Shown: positions 34,309-42,843 of the stretch, one piece after another
How the letters are laid out: every line of letters starts with the position of its first letter
Position numbering within the stretch: the first letter of the stretch is position 1
DNA from: Cellulomonas palmilytica
Lineage (GTDB): Bacteria > Actinomycetota > Actinomycetes > Actinomycetales > Cellulomonadaceae
DNA: 64,000 nt
Assembly (NCBI RefSeq): GCF_021590045.1
Contig: NZ_CP062221.1
Location: 3,162,001 to 3,226,000, forward strand
Direction of reading: 5' to 3'
Made by a program: the position numbers and the translations under genes
Notes under the pieces: model-generated
Seen by the model: the letters and a program-made list of their open reading frames with translations, nothing else
The model's database searches: none
Told to the model about the DNA's origin: nothing

Positions 34309-34966
34309 GTGTGCGCCCGTCCGCCATCGTCACCACGCGGTCGGCCATCGCGGCGAGCCCCGAGTCATGCGTCACGAGCACGACCGCCGCTCCGGCCTCC
34401 CGTGCGCTGCTCCGCAGCGCGGCGGCGACCACAGCACCGTTCGCCGAGTCGAGCGCACCCGTGGGCTCGTCGGCAAATACCACTGCGGGACGTGCGCACA
34501 GCGCGCGTGCGACCGCGACGCGCTGCTGCTCCCCACCCGACACCTCGCCCGGTAACCGCGACGCGAGGTGGGCCACCCCCAGCGACTCGAGCAACGGCAT
34601 GACGTTCGCGAGCGCCTGGCGACGCGTGGCGCCGAGCAGGCGTAGCGGCATCGCCGCGTTCTGACCGAGCGTGAGCTCGGGGACGAGCTGGCCGTGCTGC
34701 ATCACGAAGCCCAGGCGCTCGCGCCGCAGTCGGGTGCGCTCCGCGTCGGACGCGGCGACGACGTCGACGCCCCCGAGCGTCACGCTTCCCTTGTCGGGCA
34801 CGACCAGCCCGGCAAGCGCGTGCAAGAACGTCGACTTGCCGGACCCGCTCTGCCCGACGACGGCCACGAACTCGCCCTCGGCCACGTCCAGCGACGCATC
34901 TCGCAGCGCCCACTGCGCGCCGTAGCTCACGCCCACGCCCTGCGCGGCAAGCACCGTCGGTGCCAC
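34298..34966 (-). CDS. ABC transporter ATP-binding protein, LolD/MacB-like
   Basis: 222 residues with Walker A VGQSGSGKSTFLHALAGL, Q-loop FVMQHGQLVPELT, signature VSGGEQQRVAVARAL, Walker B VVFADEPTGALDS and His switch VTHDSG. DEPTGALD is typical of the LolD/MacB/FtsE group. The GTG at 34966 has GGAGG 5 nt upstream. It is the first gene of an ATPase-permease-lipoprotein operon. Confidence 0.92.
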   Translation of the reverse strand: MAPTVLAAQGVGVSYGAQWALRDASLDVAEGEFVAVVGQSGSGKSTFLHALAGLVVPDKGSVTLGGVDVVAASDAERTRLRRERLGFVMQHGQLVPELTLGQNAAMPLRLLGATRRQALANVMPLLESLGVAHLASRLPGEVSGGEQQRVAVARALCARPAVVFADEPTGALDSANGAVVAAALRSSAREAGAAVVLVTHDSGLAAMADRVVTMADGRTREP

Positions 34967-35092
34967 AACTGCCTCCCCCTGGCCGGCCCTTGAGCACCGT
35001 ACCTGGAACGACGCTCCCGAATGAGCGACTCCACGTCCCGGTGGTCTCCGCCCGTGAGGGCGGTGCGCAGGGCGCCGATGACCGCATCGGCG

Positions 35093-36151
35093 TCAGCGGC
35101 CGACGACCTCCGCGCGGCGCGGGCGCGACAGCAGCATGGGCGCGAGCTGGTCGACCGGCAGGCCCTCGTAGAGGACCTTCACGACCGCCTCGGTGATGGG
35201 CATCTCGATGCCGAGGCGTCGTGCGAGCTCGAGCACGGGCCGGCAGGTCTTGACGGCCTCGGCCGTCCCGCCCGTGGCGGCGATCGCCTCGTCGAGACCC
35301 ATGCCGCGGCCGATGTGCCCACCCAGGGTGTGGTTGCGAGAGTCCGGCGACGCGCACGTCGCCATGAGGTCGCCCATGCCGGCGAGCCCGGGGAACGTCT
35401 CCGGGGTCGCACCGAGCGCCAGGCCGAGCCGCGTGATCTCGACGAGACCGCGCGTGATGACGGTCGCCATCGTGTTGTAGCCCAGGCCGCGGCCCTGCGA
35501 GATGCCCACCGCGAGCGCGATGACGTTCTTCACCGCGCCGCACAGCTCGACGCCGACGACGTCGGGGTTCGTGTACGGGCGGAAGTACGACGAGGCCACT
35601 GCGCGCGCGACGAGCGCGGCGGTGTCGGGCGAGGTCGACGCGACGACCGTCGCGGTCGGCTGGTGGCGCGCGATCTCACGCGCGAGGTTCGGGCCCGAGA
35701 CGACGGCGACGCGCTCGTCGGGCAGGTCGAGCGTCTCCGCGACGACCTCGCTCATGCGCTTGTCGGTGCCGAGCTCGACGCCCTTCATGAGCGAGACGAC
35801 GACCGCGTCGTCGCGCAGCGCGCCGCGCAACGGCGCGAGCGTGTCGCGGGCGACCTGCGACGGCACGGCGACGGCGACGATGCGCGCGTGCGCCACCGCG
35901 GCACGCGCGTCCGTCGTCGCGGTCACGGACGCGGGCAGGTCGATGCCCGGCAGGTACGCCTCGTTGCGGTGCTGGTCCGCGATCTGCCGCACGACGGCCG
36001 CCGAGCGCCCCCACACGGTCACGTCGCAGCCCGCGTCGGCCAGCACGGCCGCGAACGTCGTGCCCCAGCTCCCGGTGCCGAGGACGGCCGTGCGCAACGT
36101 CTCGCCGTTCTGGTCGGACGTCTGTCCGGACAACTGGTCGGGCGCCGTCAC
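35093..36151 (-). CDS. gpsA: Glycerol-3-phosphate dehydrogenase [NAD(P)+]
   Basis: Makes sn-glycerol-3-phosphate for phospholipids. 352 residues: NAD(P) motif LGTGSWGTTFAAVLAD, SLMKGVELGTDKRMSEV, VSGPNLAREI, catalytic Lys in GAVKNVIALAVG, and GLAGMGDLMATC with NHTLGGHIGRG. Its GTG overlaps the stop of plsC (GTGA), so lysophosphatidate synthesis and glycerol-3-phosphate supply are translated together. Confidence 0.96.
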   Translation of the reverse strand: MTAPDQLSGQTSDQNGETLRTAVLGTGSWGTTFAAVLADAGCDVTVWGRSAAVVRQIADQHRNEAYLPGIDLPASVTATTDARAAVAHARIVAVAVPSQVARDTLAPLRGALRDDAVVVSLMKGVELGTDKRMSEVVAETLDLPDERVAVVSGPNLAREIARHQPTATVVASTSPDTAALVARAVASSYFRPYTNPDVVGVELCGAVKNVIALAVGISQGRGLGYNTMATVITRGLVEITRLGLALGATPETFPGLAGMGDLMATCASPDSRNHTLGGHIGRGMGLDEAIAATGGTAEAVKTCRPVLELARRLGIEMPITEAVVKVLYEGLPVDQLAPMLLSRPRRAEVVGR

Positions 36152-36903
36152 GGGTGCTCCGGCCGGGTCGCGTGGTCGCCGCCCACGCGGTGCGAGTCCG
36201 GCTTGCGCATGTCGTAGCGCACCGCGGGGGCCTTCTCGCCGCGGACCTCCTCGAGCAGCCGCGTGATGGCGTCCATGACGCGCTCGGTCGCCTCGCGCAG
36301 CGTCGCGGTGTCCTGCGGACGGTCGTACAGGTCGTCGAGCACCACGGGCGGGCCGGCGACGACCGTGACCTTCTTGCGCGGGATCGGCTTGAGCAGCTTC
36401 TTGTAGCGCCCGAGCAGGTTCTGCGGTCCCCACTGCGCGACGGGGATGACGGGCGCGCGCGTGCTCAGCGCGAGCCGCGCGACGCCCGTCTTGCCGACCA
36501 TGGGCCACAGGTCCGGGTCGCGCGTGAGCGTGCCCTCGGGGAACACCGCCACGACCTCGCCGTCGGCGATCGCCTTCTCGGCGGCAGCCAGCGACTCCCC
36601 CGCCGCCGCGGTGTTGCGGTACACGGGGATCTGACCGGTCGCGCGCAGCACGGGCGCGACGACCGGAACCTTGAACAGCGACGCCTTGGCGAGCACACGC
36701 GGCACGACGCCGTTGTCCCACAGGAAGTGCGCGAACGTCAGCGGGTCGACGTTCGTCATGTGGTTCGACGCGACGATGAACCCGCGATCCGTCGGGAAGT
36801 TCTCCACCCCGTGCCAGTCCGCCTTGGTCGTCGCCTTGAGCAACGGACGGACGATCCTGGCGACGTTGCGGTAGGCACGGTTGGAACGAGCAGGCGGACG
36901 CAC
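36148..36903 (-). CDS. plsC: 1-acyl-sn-glycerol-3-phosphate acyltransferase
   Basis: 251 residues. Acyltransferase block I is SNHMTNVDPLTFAHFL (NHxxxxD-like), block III is FPEGTLTRDPDLWPMVGKTGVARLAL, and block IV is VIPVAQWG. GTG at 36903 is chosen because TAGCCT lies 7 nt upstream, suggesting a leaderless start, and the encoded VRPPARSNRAYRNVARI is a plausible membrane-anchoring N-terminus. It acts at the membrane to make phosphatidate. Confidence 0.92.
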   Translation of the reverse strand: MRPPARSNRAYRNVARIVRPLLKATTKADWHGVENFPTDRGFIVASNHMTNVDPLTFAHFLWDNGVVPRVLAKASLFKVPVVAPVLRATGQIPVYRNTAAAGESLAAAEKAIADGEVVAVFPEGTLTRDPDLWPMVGKTGVARLALSTRAPVIPVAQWGPQNLLGRYKKLLKPIPRKKVTVVAGPPVVLDDLYDRPQDTATLREATERVMDAITRLLEEVRGEKAPAVRYDMRKPDSHRVGGDHATRPEHP

Positions 36904-36910
36904 GACGAGC

Positions 36911-36916
36911 AGGCTA
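36911..36916 (-). promoter_or_regulatory. -10 element for plsC-gpsA
   Basis: Reading leftward, TAGCCT is followed by 7 nt and the plsC GTG. It lies between murA and plsC. Confidence 0.4.
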
Positions 36917-36937
36917 CCCGGTACCGGCGTGACGGGA

Positions 36938-38254
36938 TCAGTCGCGGCTGAACTCGGCGCCGAGCGCCGAGAGCTTGTCCATGAAGTGCTCGTAGCCGCG
37001 GTCGATGAGGCTGATGCCCCGCACCTGCGACGTGCCCTTCGCGGTGAGCGCCGCGATGAGGTGGCTGAAGCCACCACGCAGGTCCGGCACCTCGATGTCC
37101 GCGGCCGACAGGGGCGTCGGGCCGCTGATGACCGCCGAGTGGTAGAAGTTGCGCTGGCCGAACCGGCACGGCCGCCCGCCCAGGCACTCCTTGTAGACCT
37201 GGATCGTCGCGCCCATGCCGACGAGCGCGTCGACGAACCCGAACCGGTTCTCGTACACCGTCTCGTGCACGATCGACAGGCCCTTGGCCTGGGTGAGGGC
37301 CACGACGAGCGGCTGCTGCCAGTCCGTCATGAAGCCCGGGTGCACGTCGGTCTCGAGCTGGATCGAACGCAGGTCGCCGCCCGGGTGGTAGAAGCGGATG
37401 CCCTCGTCGTCGACGACGAACTCGCCGCCCACCTTGCGGAACGTGTTGAGGAACGTGGTCATCTCGGGCTGCGTCGCGCCGCGCACGTAGATGTCACCGC
37501 CGGTCGCGAGCGCCGCGGACGCCCACGACGCCGCCTCGATCCGGTCGGACAGCGAGGTGTGCTGGTAGCCCTCGAGCCGCTCGACGCCCTCGATGCGGAT
37601 CACGCGGTCGGTGTCGACCGAGATGATCGCGCCCATCTTCTGCAGGACGTTGATGAGGTCCATGATCTCGGGCTCGATCGCCGCGCCCGACAGCTCGGTG
37701 ATGCCGTCGGCACGCACGGCCGTGAGGAGCAGCTGCTCGGTGGCGCCCACGCTCGGGTACGGCAGGGCGATCTTGGTGCCCTGCAGGCGGGTGGGTGCGC
37801 TGAGGTAGATGCCCTGGGGGCGCTTCTCGACGACCGCGCCGAACTGCCGCAGGATGTCGAGGTGGTAGTTGATCGGCCGGTCGCCGATCCGGCAGCCGCC
37901 CAGGTCGGGGATGAACGCCTCGCCCAACCGGTGCAGCAGCGGGCCGCAGAACAGGATCGGGATCCGGCTCGAGCCGGCGTGGGCGTCGATGTCCGCGACG
38001 TGCGCGATCTCCACGTCGCTCGGGTCCAGGTGCAGCGTGCCGGCCGCGTCGTCGGCATCGACCCGCACACCGTGCAGCTCGAGCAGACCGCGCACCACCG
38101 CCACGTCGCGGATCTGCGGCACGTTGCGCAGCACGCTCGGGGTCTCACCCAGGAGCGCGGCCACCATGGCCTTCGACACGAAGTTCTTGGCGCCACGCAC
38201 GGTGATCTCTCCCCGCAGCGGGTTGCCACCGTTGACGTACAGCAGATCGTTCAC
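36938..38254 (-). CDS. murA: UDP-N-acetylglucosamine 1-carboxyvinyltransferase (MurA)
   Basis: First committed step of peptidoglycan synthesis, in the cytoplasm. 438 residues from the GTG at 38254 (VNDLLYVNGGNPLRGEITVRGAKN). The active-site Cys loop is DLGGCRIGDRPINYH, so the Cys attacked by fosfomycin is present. DLRGGFSHLIAALTAKGTS and SLIDRGYEHFMDKL close the protein. GAGGAT lies 6 nt before the GTG and could act either as a ribosome-binding site or as a weak -10. Confidence 0.95.
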   Translation of the reverse strand: MNDLLYVNGGNPLRGEITVRGAKNFVSKAMVAALLGETPSVLRNVPQIRDVAVVRGLLELHGVRVDADDAAGTLHLDPSDVEIAHVADIDAHAGSSRIPILFCGPLLHRLGEAFIPDLGGCRIGDRPINYHLDILRQFGAVVEKRPQGIYLSAPTRLQGTKIALPYPSVGATEQLLLTAVRADGITELSGAAIEPEIMDLINVLQKMGAIISVDTDRVIRIEGVERLEGYQHTSLSDRIEAASWASAALATGGDIYVRGATQPEMTTFLNTFRKVGGEFVVDDEGIRFYHPGGDLRSIQLETDVHPGFMTDWQQPLVVALTQAKGLSIVHETVYENRFGFVDALVGMGATIQVYKECLGGRPCRFGQRNFYHSAVISGPTPLSAADIEVPDLRGGFSHLIAALTAKGTSQVRGISLIDRGYEHFMDKLSALGAEFSRD

Positions 38255-38624
38255 GCGCCCATCCTCGCCTACCCACGGCACCGGTCCCCGTCTCCCCGGG
38301 GTCCTGGCACCCTGCTCCGCACGACACCTTCACAGACCGCCGACACCCGCGCGCGCGGGACACGACCCGCGCGGCGACTGCGTGGCGACCTCTTGCCGGG
38401 CGGCTTGCCCCCACCCGGTTCGTTCTTGGTCTTCGTCCTCCCGCCGCCGCCGCACCTCGCGCCGACCGGCCGGAGTCGTCCTGCCCCGAGCACTGCCAAC
38501 CCGGACGGCAGCGGGGTTCTTCCCCGCGCGACGGGCCGCCGCCCACGCTAGCGCGAAGACGGTGGTCGCACGCGACGACCCCGGCGCGCCCGCGAGAGGC
38601 GCACCGGGGTCGTCGTCGGACCGG
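38255..38624. other. Intergenic region between leuD and murA
   Basis: 370 bp. It holds the leuCD terminator near its right end. Short basic frames are present on the minus strand, but none has a convincing start or family resemblance. The histone-like hup gene found next to leuD in mycobacteria is absent. Confidence 0.6.
38573..38615 (-). terminator. Terminator after leuCD
   Basis: 18-nt arms (CGACGACCCCGGCGCGCC and its complement with one mismatch) enclose a 7-base loop, 9 nt past the leuD stop. Confidence 0.75.
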
Positions 38625-39287
38625 TCAGGCGGGGCGTCGCCCGATCGCGACCTCGACCGGACGCGCGGCCTTGATCTCCACGGGCGGAAGATGCTTGGCG
38701 GGCAGCGTCGCGGGACGCCACGACTCGCGACGCTCCTCGAACGCCTGGATCTCGTCGACGTGCTGCAGCGTGAGGCCGATGTCGTCGAGGCCCTCGATGA
38801 GGCGCCAGCGCGTGTAGTCGTCCACGTGGAACGGGACGACGACGTCGTCGCACGTCACCGTGCGGGCCTCGAGGTCGACCGTCACCTCGGTGCCAGGACG
38901 CGTCTCGAGGATCTTCCAGATCAGCTCGATGTCCTCCTGGGCGACCTGGGCGGCCAGCAGGCCCTGCTTGCCCGAGTTGCCGCGGAAGATGTCCGCGAAC
39001 CGCGCCGAGATCACGACCTTGAAGCCGTAGTCCTTGAGCGCCCACACCGCGTGCTCACGCGACGAGCCGGTACCGAAGTCGGGGCCGGCCACGAGCACGG
39101 AGCCGTTGCGGTACGCGTCCTGGTTGAGGACGAACGCCGGGTCGCCGCGCCACGCCGCGAACAGCGCGTCCTCGAACCCCGTGCGCGTGACGCGCTTGAG
39201 GTAGACGGCGGGGATGATCTGGTCGGTGTCGACGTTGCTGCGACGCAGCGGGACCCCGACGCCGGTGTGCTGGGTGAACTTCTCCAT
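38625..39287 (-). CDS. leuD: 3-isopropylmalate dehydratase small subunit
   Basis: 220 residues starting [47 protein letters not shown] is the conserved swivelling-domain motif of aconitase-family small subunits. It partners LeuC to isomerise 2- to 3-isopropylmalate in leucine synthesis. It lies 31 nt after leuC. Confidence 0.97.
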   Translation of the reverse strand: MEKFTQHTGVGVPLRRSNVDTDQIIPAVYLKRVTRTGFEDALFAAWRGDPAFVLNQDAYRNGSVLVAGPDFGTGSSREHAVWALKDYGFKVVISARFADIFRGNSGKQGLLAAQVAQEDIELIWKILETRPGTEVTVDLEARTVTCDDVVVPFHVDDYTRWRLIEGLDDIGLTLQHVDEIQAFEERRESWRPATLPAKHLPPVEIKAARPVEVAIGRRPA

Positions 39288-39318
39288 GGGTCTGTCTCTC
39301 TCGTTCGTCGTCGGGTCG

Positions 39319-40785
39319 TCAGACCGTCTGGAGGCCGGCGTCGGCGTCGGCCAGCGGCGAGCCGTCCGGCGCGGGCTCACCCGTGCCGAGGTCCGCGTAG
39401 GACGACAGCGTGCCGCGGATGGCGGTCGCGGCCGCGACGAGCGGCGAGACGAGGTGCGTGCGCCCGCCCTTGCCCTGACGACCCTCGAAGTTGCGGTTCG
39501 ACGTCGACGCCGAGCGCTCCCCCGGCGCCAGCTGGTCGGGGTTCATGCCGAGGCACATCGAGCAGCCCGCGTTGCGCCACTCCGCACCGAAGTCGAGGAA
39601 GATCTTGTCGAGCCCCTCGGCCTCGGCCTGCAGGCGCACGCGCGCCGACGACGGGACGACGAGCACGCGCACGTCGTCGGCCTTCTTGCGGCCGCGCACG
39701 ACCTTCGCGACCGAGCGCAGGTCCTCGATGCGGCCGTTGGTGCACGAGCCGATGAAGACCGTGTCGACCTTGATCGACCGCAGCGGCTGCCCCGGCGTCA
39801 GGCCCATGTACTCGATCGCACGCTCGGCGGCCACGCGCTCGTTGGCGTCGGCGATCTGCTCGGGGACCGGCACGTCGGCCGACAGCGGCAGGCCCTGGCC
39901 CGGGTTGGTGCCCCACGTGACGAACGGCTCGAGGTCCGCCGCGTCGAGGACGACCTCGGCGTCGAAGACCGCGTCGTCGTCCGAGCGCAGCGTGCGCCAG
40001 TACTCGACGGCCGCGTCCCAGTCGGCGCCCTCGGGCGCGTGCGGACGGCCCTGCAGGTACGCGAACGTGGTCTCGTCCGGCGCGATCATGCCGGCGCGCG
40101 CGCCGGCCTCGATCGACATGTTGCAGATGGTCATGCGCGCCTCCATCGACAGCGCGCGGATGGCCTCGCCGCGGTACTCCAGGACGTAGCCCTGGCCGCC
40201 GCCGGTGCCGATCTTGGCGATGACCGCGAGGATGATGTCCTTGCTGGTCGCGCCCTCGGGCAGCCGGCCGTTGACGGTGATCGCCATGGTCTTGAACGGC
40301 GCGAGCGGGAGCGTCTGGGTCGCCAGGACGTGCTCGACCTCGGACGTGCCGATGCCGAACGCGAGCGCGCCGAACGCACCGTGCGTCGAGGTGTGCGAGT
40401 CACCGCAGACGACCGTGAGGCCCGGCTGCGTGAGCCCGAGCTGCGGGCCGACCTGGTGGACGATGCCCTGGTCCGCGTCGCCGAGCGAGTGGATGCGCAC
40501 GCCGAACTCCTTGGCGTTGGTGCGCAGGGTCTCGATCTGCGTGCGGCTCGTCGTGTCCGCGATCGGGCGGTCGATGTCGAGCGTCGGCGTGTTGTGGTCC
40601 TCGGTGGCGAGCGTCAGGTCCGGGCGGCGGACCTGACGGCCGGCCAGACGCAGACCCTCGAACGCCTGCGGGCTGGTGACCTCGTGAACGAGGTGGAGGT
40701 CGATGTAGAGGAGGTCGGGGGCTCCGTCGGTGCCTCGTCGCACGACGTGCGCGTCCCAGACCTTCTCCGCCAACGTACCGGCCAT
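39319..40785 (-). CDS. leuC: 3-isopropylmalate dehydratase large subunit
   Basis: 488 residues. The three [4Fe-4S] ligand Cys sit in [14 protein letters not shown] (first Cys), IGSCTNGR and [17 protein letters not shown] and [20 protein letters not shown] are aconitase-family signatures. ATG at 40785 has AGGA 9 nt upstream. The divergent NdgR-type regulator and the inverted repeat between them suggest direct control. Confidence 0.97.
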   Translation of the reverse strand: MAGTLAEKVWDAHVVRRGTDGAPDLLYIDLHLVHEVTSPQAFEGLRLAGRQVRRPDLTLATEDHNTPTLDIDRPIADTTSRTQIETLRTNAKEFGVRIHSLGDADQGIVHQVGPQLGLTQPGLTVVCGDSHTSTHGAFGALAFGIGTSEVEHVLATQTLPLAPFKTMAITVNGRLPEGATSKDIILAVIAKIGTGGGQGYVLEYRGEAIRALSMEARMTICNMSIEAGARAGMIAPDETTFAYLQGRPHAPEGADWDAAVEYWRTLRSDDDAVFDAEVVLDAADLEPFVTWGTNPGQGLPLSADVPVPEQIADANERVAAERAIEYMGLTPGQPLRSIKVDTVFIGSCTNGRIEDLRSVAKVVRGRKKADDVRVLVVPSSARVRLQAEAEGLDKIFLDFGAEWRNAGCSMCLGMNPDQLAPGERSASTSNRNFEGRQGKGGRTHLVSPLVAAATAIRGTLSSYADLGTGEPAPDGSPLADADAGLQTV

Positions 40786-40879
40786 GTGCTGCGGTCCTGT
40801 TCTGCTCGTCCGGGTGGGGGTGTTCCCGGTTCTTGCGGCCGATCGGGGCTGACTTCTCGGGACTTGTGCCTTCGCACTT

Positions 40880-40900
40880 GCATCTCAGCCTGCGAGACGC
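40880..40900. promoter_or_regulatory. Inverted repeat in the leuC/ndgR divergent promoter region
   Basis: GCATCTC and GAGACGC (6 of 7 bases complementary) are separated by 7 bases, 12 nt before the ndgR ATG and 94 nt before leuC. It is a candidate operator for the IclR-type regulator. Confidence 0.4.
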
Positions 40901-40912
40901 CAATATCGGCCT

Positions 40913-41632
40913 ATGGACAACTCTAGCGGAGTCGGCGTCCTGGACAAGGCCGCAGCCGTCCTCAGCGCGCTCGAGGCCGGTCCGGCGACCCTCGCGCAGC
41001 TCGTGACCGCCACCCATCTTGCTCGCCCCACCGCCCATCGTCTCGCAGTTGCGCTCGAGCACCACCGGCTCGTCGCCCGCGACATGCAGGGCCGGTTCGT
41101 CCTCGGCCCGCGCCTGTCCGAGCTCGCCACCGCGGCGGGCGAGGACCGCCTGCTGGCCGCGGCCGGACCGGTGCTCGCCGCCGTGCGCGACCACACCGGG
41201 GAGAGCGCGCAGCTCTACCGACGGCAGGGTGACCAGCGCATCTGCGTCGCCGCGGCCGAGCGGCCGATCGGCCTGCGCGACTCCATCCCCGTCGGCGCGA
41301 CGCTCACCATGCAGGCCGGCTCGGCCGCGCAGGTGCTGCTCGCCTGGGAGGAGCCCGACCGGCTGCACCGCGGCCTGCAGGGCGCGAAGTTCACGGCGAC
41401 GATCCTGTCGGGCGTGCGTCGCCGCGGCTGGGCGCAGTCGGTCTCGGAGCGCGAGGTCGGTGTCGCGTCCGTCTCCGCGCCCGTGCGCGGGCCGTCAGGA
41501 CGCGTCGTCGCGGCCGTCTCGGTATCCGGACCGCTGGAGCGGCTGACGCGCCAGCCGGGCCGCCTGCACGCCGCCGCGGTGGTCTCCGCCGCGAACCGCC
41601 TCACCGAGGTGCTGCGCCGCACCGCGGAGTGA
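40913..41632 (+). CDS. ndgR: IclR-family transcriptional regulator of leucine genes (NdgR/LtbR type)
   Basis: 239 residues. N-terminal winged HTH (GVLDKAAAVLSALEAGPATLAQLVTATHLARPTAHRLAVALE) and a C-terminal IclR effector domain (ESAQLYRRQGDQRICVAAAE, SVSEREVGVASVSAPVRGPSG). The gene divergent from leuCD in actinobacteria encodes NdgR (LtbR in corynebacteria), which controls leucine genes; context and sequence both fit. The ATG has no ribosome-binding site, but CAATAT lies 6 nt upstream, a possible leaderless start. Confidence 0.92.
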   Translation: MDNSSGVGVLDKAAAVLSALEAGPATLAQLVTATHLARPTAHRLAVALEHHRLVARDMQGRFVLGPRLSELATAAGEDRLLAAAGPVLAAVRDHTGESAQLYRRQGDQRICVAAAERPIGLRDSIPVGATLTMQAGSAAQVLLAWEEPDRLHRGLQGAKFTATILSGVRRRGWAQSVSEREVGVASVSAPVRGPSGRVVAAVSVSGPLERLTRQPGRLHAAAVVSAANRLTEVLRRTAE

Positions 41633-41680
41633 CGTCCGGCCTCCCCTTGATCCCCCGTCCCCCGATCTCCCGCGCGACCC

Positions 41681-41709
41681 GAAGGCCCCGGCCCCCCGCC
41701 GGGGCCTTC
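41681..41709 (+). terminator. Terminator after ndgR
   Basis: 12-bp perfect stem GAAGGCCCCGGC / GCCGGGGCCTTC with a 5-C loop, 48 nt past the stop codon. Confidence 0.75.
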
Positions 41710-41797
41710 GGCGTCCCCCGCGCGGTACGGGCCGCACCGACGCGCGACGATCCCCCCGGCTCGTCGACGCCCGCACGCACCGACTCGCGAGAACGAC

Positions 41798-41829
41798 GAA
41801 GGCCCGGTCACCGTGGTGACCGGGCCTTC
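41798..41829 (-). terminator. Terminator of the tRNA operon
   Basis: 15-bp perfect stem GAAGGCCCGGTCACC with a 2-base loop, 5 nt past the 3' end of tRNA-Glu. Confidence 0.75.
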
Positions 41830-41834
41830 CGACG

Positions 41835-41907
41835 TACCCCCGACCGGATTCGAACCGGCGCTACCGCCGTGAGAGGGCGGCGTGCTAGGCCGCTACACAA
41901 CGGGGGC
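41835..41907 (-). tRNA. tRNA-Glu (CTC)
   Basis: 73 nt. Acceptor stem GCCCCCG pairs with CGGGGGT, discriminator A. The anticodon stem CCGCC/GGCGG holds loop CTCTCAC with anticodon CTC. The T arm is GCCGG-TTCGAAT-CCGGT. CCA is not encoded. Confidence 0.95.
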
Positions 41908-42001
41908 CTATCGCCTGCGTGACCCGTGGGCCTCGCTTGCGTGTGAACACTTTACCCGACGTTCGCTCGTGCTCCGAACCGTCCGATCAGCGGTGCTCGC
42001 G

Positions 42002-42073
42002 CTGGGGTACCAGGACTCGAACCTAGACTAACTGAACCAGAATCAGTCGTGCTGCCAATTACACCATACCCCA
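42002..42073 (-). tRNA. tRNA-Gln (CTG)
   Basis: 72 nt. Acceptor TGGGGTA/TACCCCA, discriminator G. The anticodon stem ACTGA/TCAGT holds loop TTCTGGT with anticodon CTG. The T loop is TTCGAGT. CCA is not encoded. It is 94 nt upstream of tRNA-Glu on the same strand; a TAAAGT box between them could be an extra promoter. Confidence 0.95.
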
Positions 42074-42164
42074 TGGGGTATGACTTCCGTGCCTCCCGGC
42101 AGCCCCACGACGGGTCGTGAGGGCCACTCGGTTCGGACTCATCCGGACGTCGTACCGCCCGAGA

Positions 42165-42194
42165 ACGTTACCCGGTCGCACGCCCGTCGACCAA
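42165..42194 (-). promoter_or_regulatory. Promoter of the tRNA-Gln/tRNA-Glu operon
   Basis: Reading leftward: -35 TTGGTC (42194-42189), 18-base spacer, -10 TAACGT (42170-42165), about 85 nt before the tRNA-Gln 5' end. A small CACGAC/GTCGTG inverted repeat (42106-42119) lies in the leader. Confidence 0.55.
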
Positions 42195-42264
42195 ACCGCC
42201 ACCAGTGAGAGCCGCGCCACGTCAGCACGCCCACGCTCCCCTGCCGCCGGCCGGCATCGGACGC

Positions 42265-42732
42265 TCAGCGCGGGATCTGCGCGATCTCGGCCGCGTCGTA
42301 CCAGAGCAGGTCGGCGTCGTCGACACGCTCCGCCGCCGCCGCGTCCCCGTCGAGCGCCCGCGCGACATCGGCGGCGACCTCCGGCTCGTCGACGTGCACG
42401 CACGCGATCGCGTCGCCCCCGACGGCGTCCACGAGCGCGACCGCGCTCGGGCCCGCGTCGTCCGGCGCCCCGTCGAGGCGGACCGCACCGTCGGGCACGT
42501 CGACCGTCACGACGAGCCGCAGCCGCGGGGCGTCACCGCGCGCGGCGAGCAGCGCGAGGCTGTCGTCGGCCGCCATGAGGTGCGCGGAGAACTCGAGCCC
42601 CTCCTCGTCCTCGTCGGGCAGCGCGGCGCGCAGCGCCGGCGTGACCGTGTGGGCGGTCCGGGGACCGATCGTGACCGAGCCGTCGGCGGCCGGCTCGAGC
42701 TCGTCGAGCGTGGCGGGCAGGTAGAGGCGCAC
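42265..42732 (-). CDS. DUF6912-family protein
   Basis: 155 residues starting VRLYLPATLDELEPAADG, the conserved N-terminus of DUF6912 proteins in actinobacteria. The rest is acidic and Ala-rich (ALPDEDEEGLEFSAHLMAADDS), with no membrane segment. Function unknown. GTG at 42732 lacks a ribosome-binding site but has CACACT 6 nt upstream. Confidence 0.8.
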   Translation of the reverse strand: MRLYLPATLDELEPAADGSVTIGPRTAHTVTPALRAALPDEDEEGLEFSAHLMAADDSLALLAARGDAPRLRLVVTVDVPDGAVRLDGAPDDAGPSAVALVDAVGGDAIACVHVDEPEVAADVARALDGDAAAAERVDDADLLWYDAAEIAQIPR

Positions 42733-42843
42733 GACGTCAGTGTGCCGCGCGTGCGCCCCATCCGTCGCACCGGCCCGCTGCCGACTCACGCGATCAGCGT
42801 CAGACGATCCGGCGTCAGGCGAGATGGCGTCAGAGGAACGGCG

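Noticed and set aside
38255..38546. hup (histone-like protein) gene next to leuD
   Set aside because: Mycobacterial synteny suggested looking for it, but the basic frames here lack the HU fold sequence.
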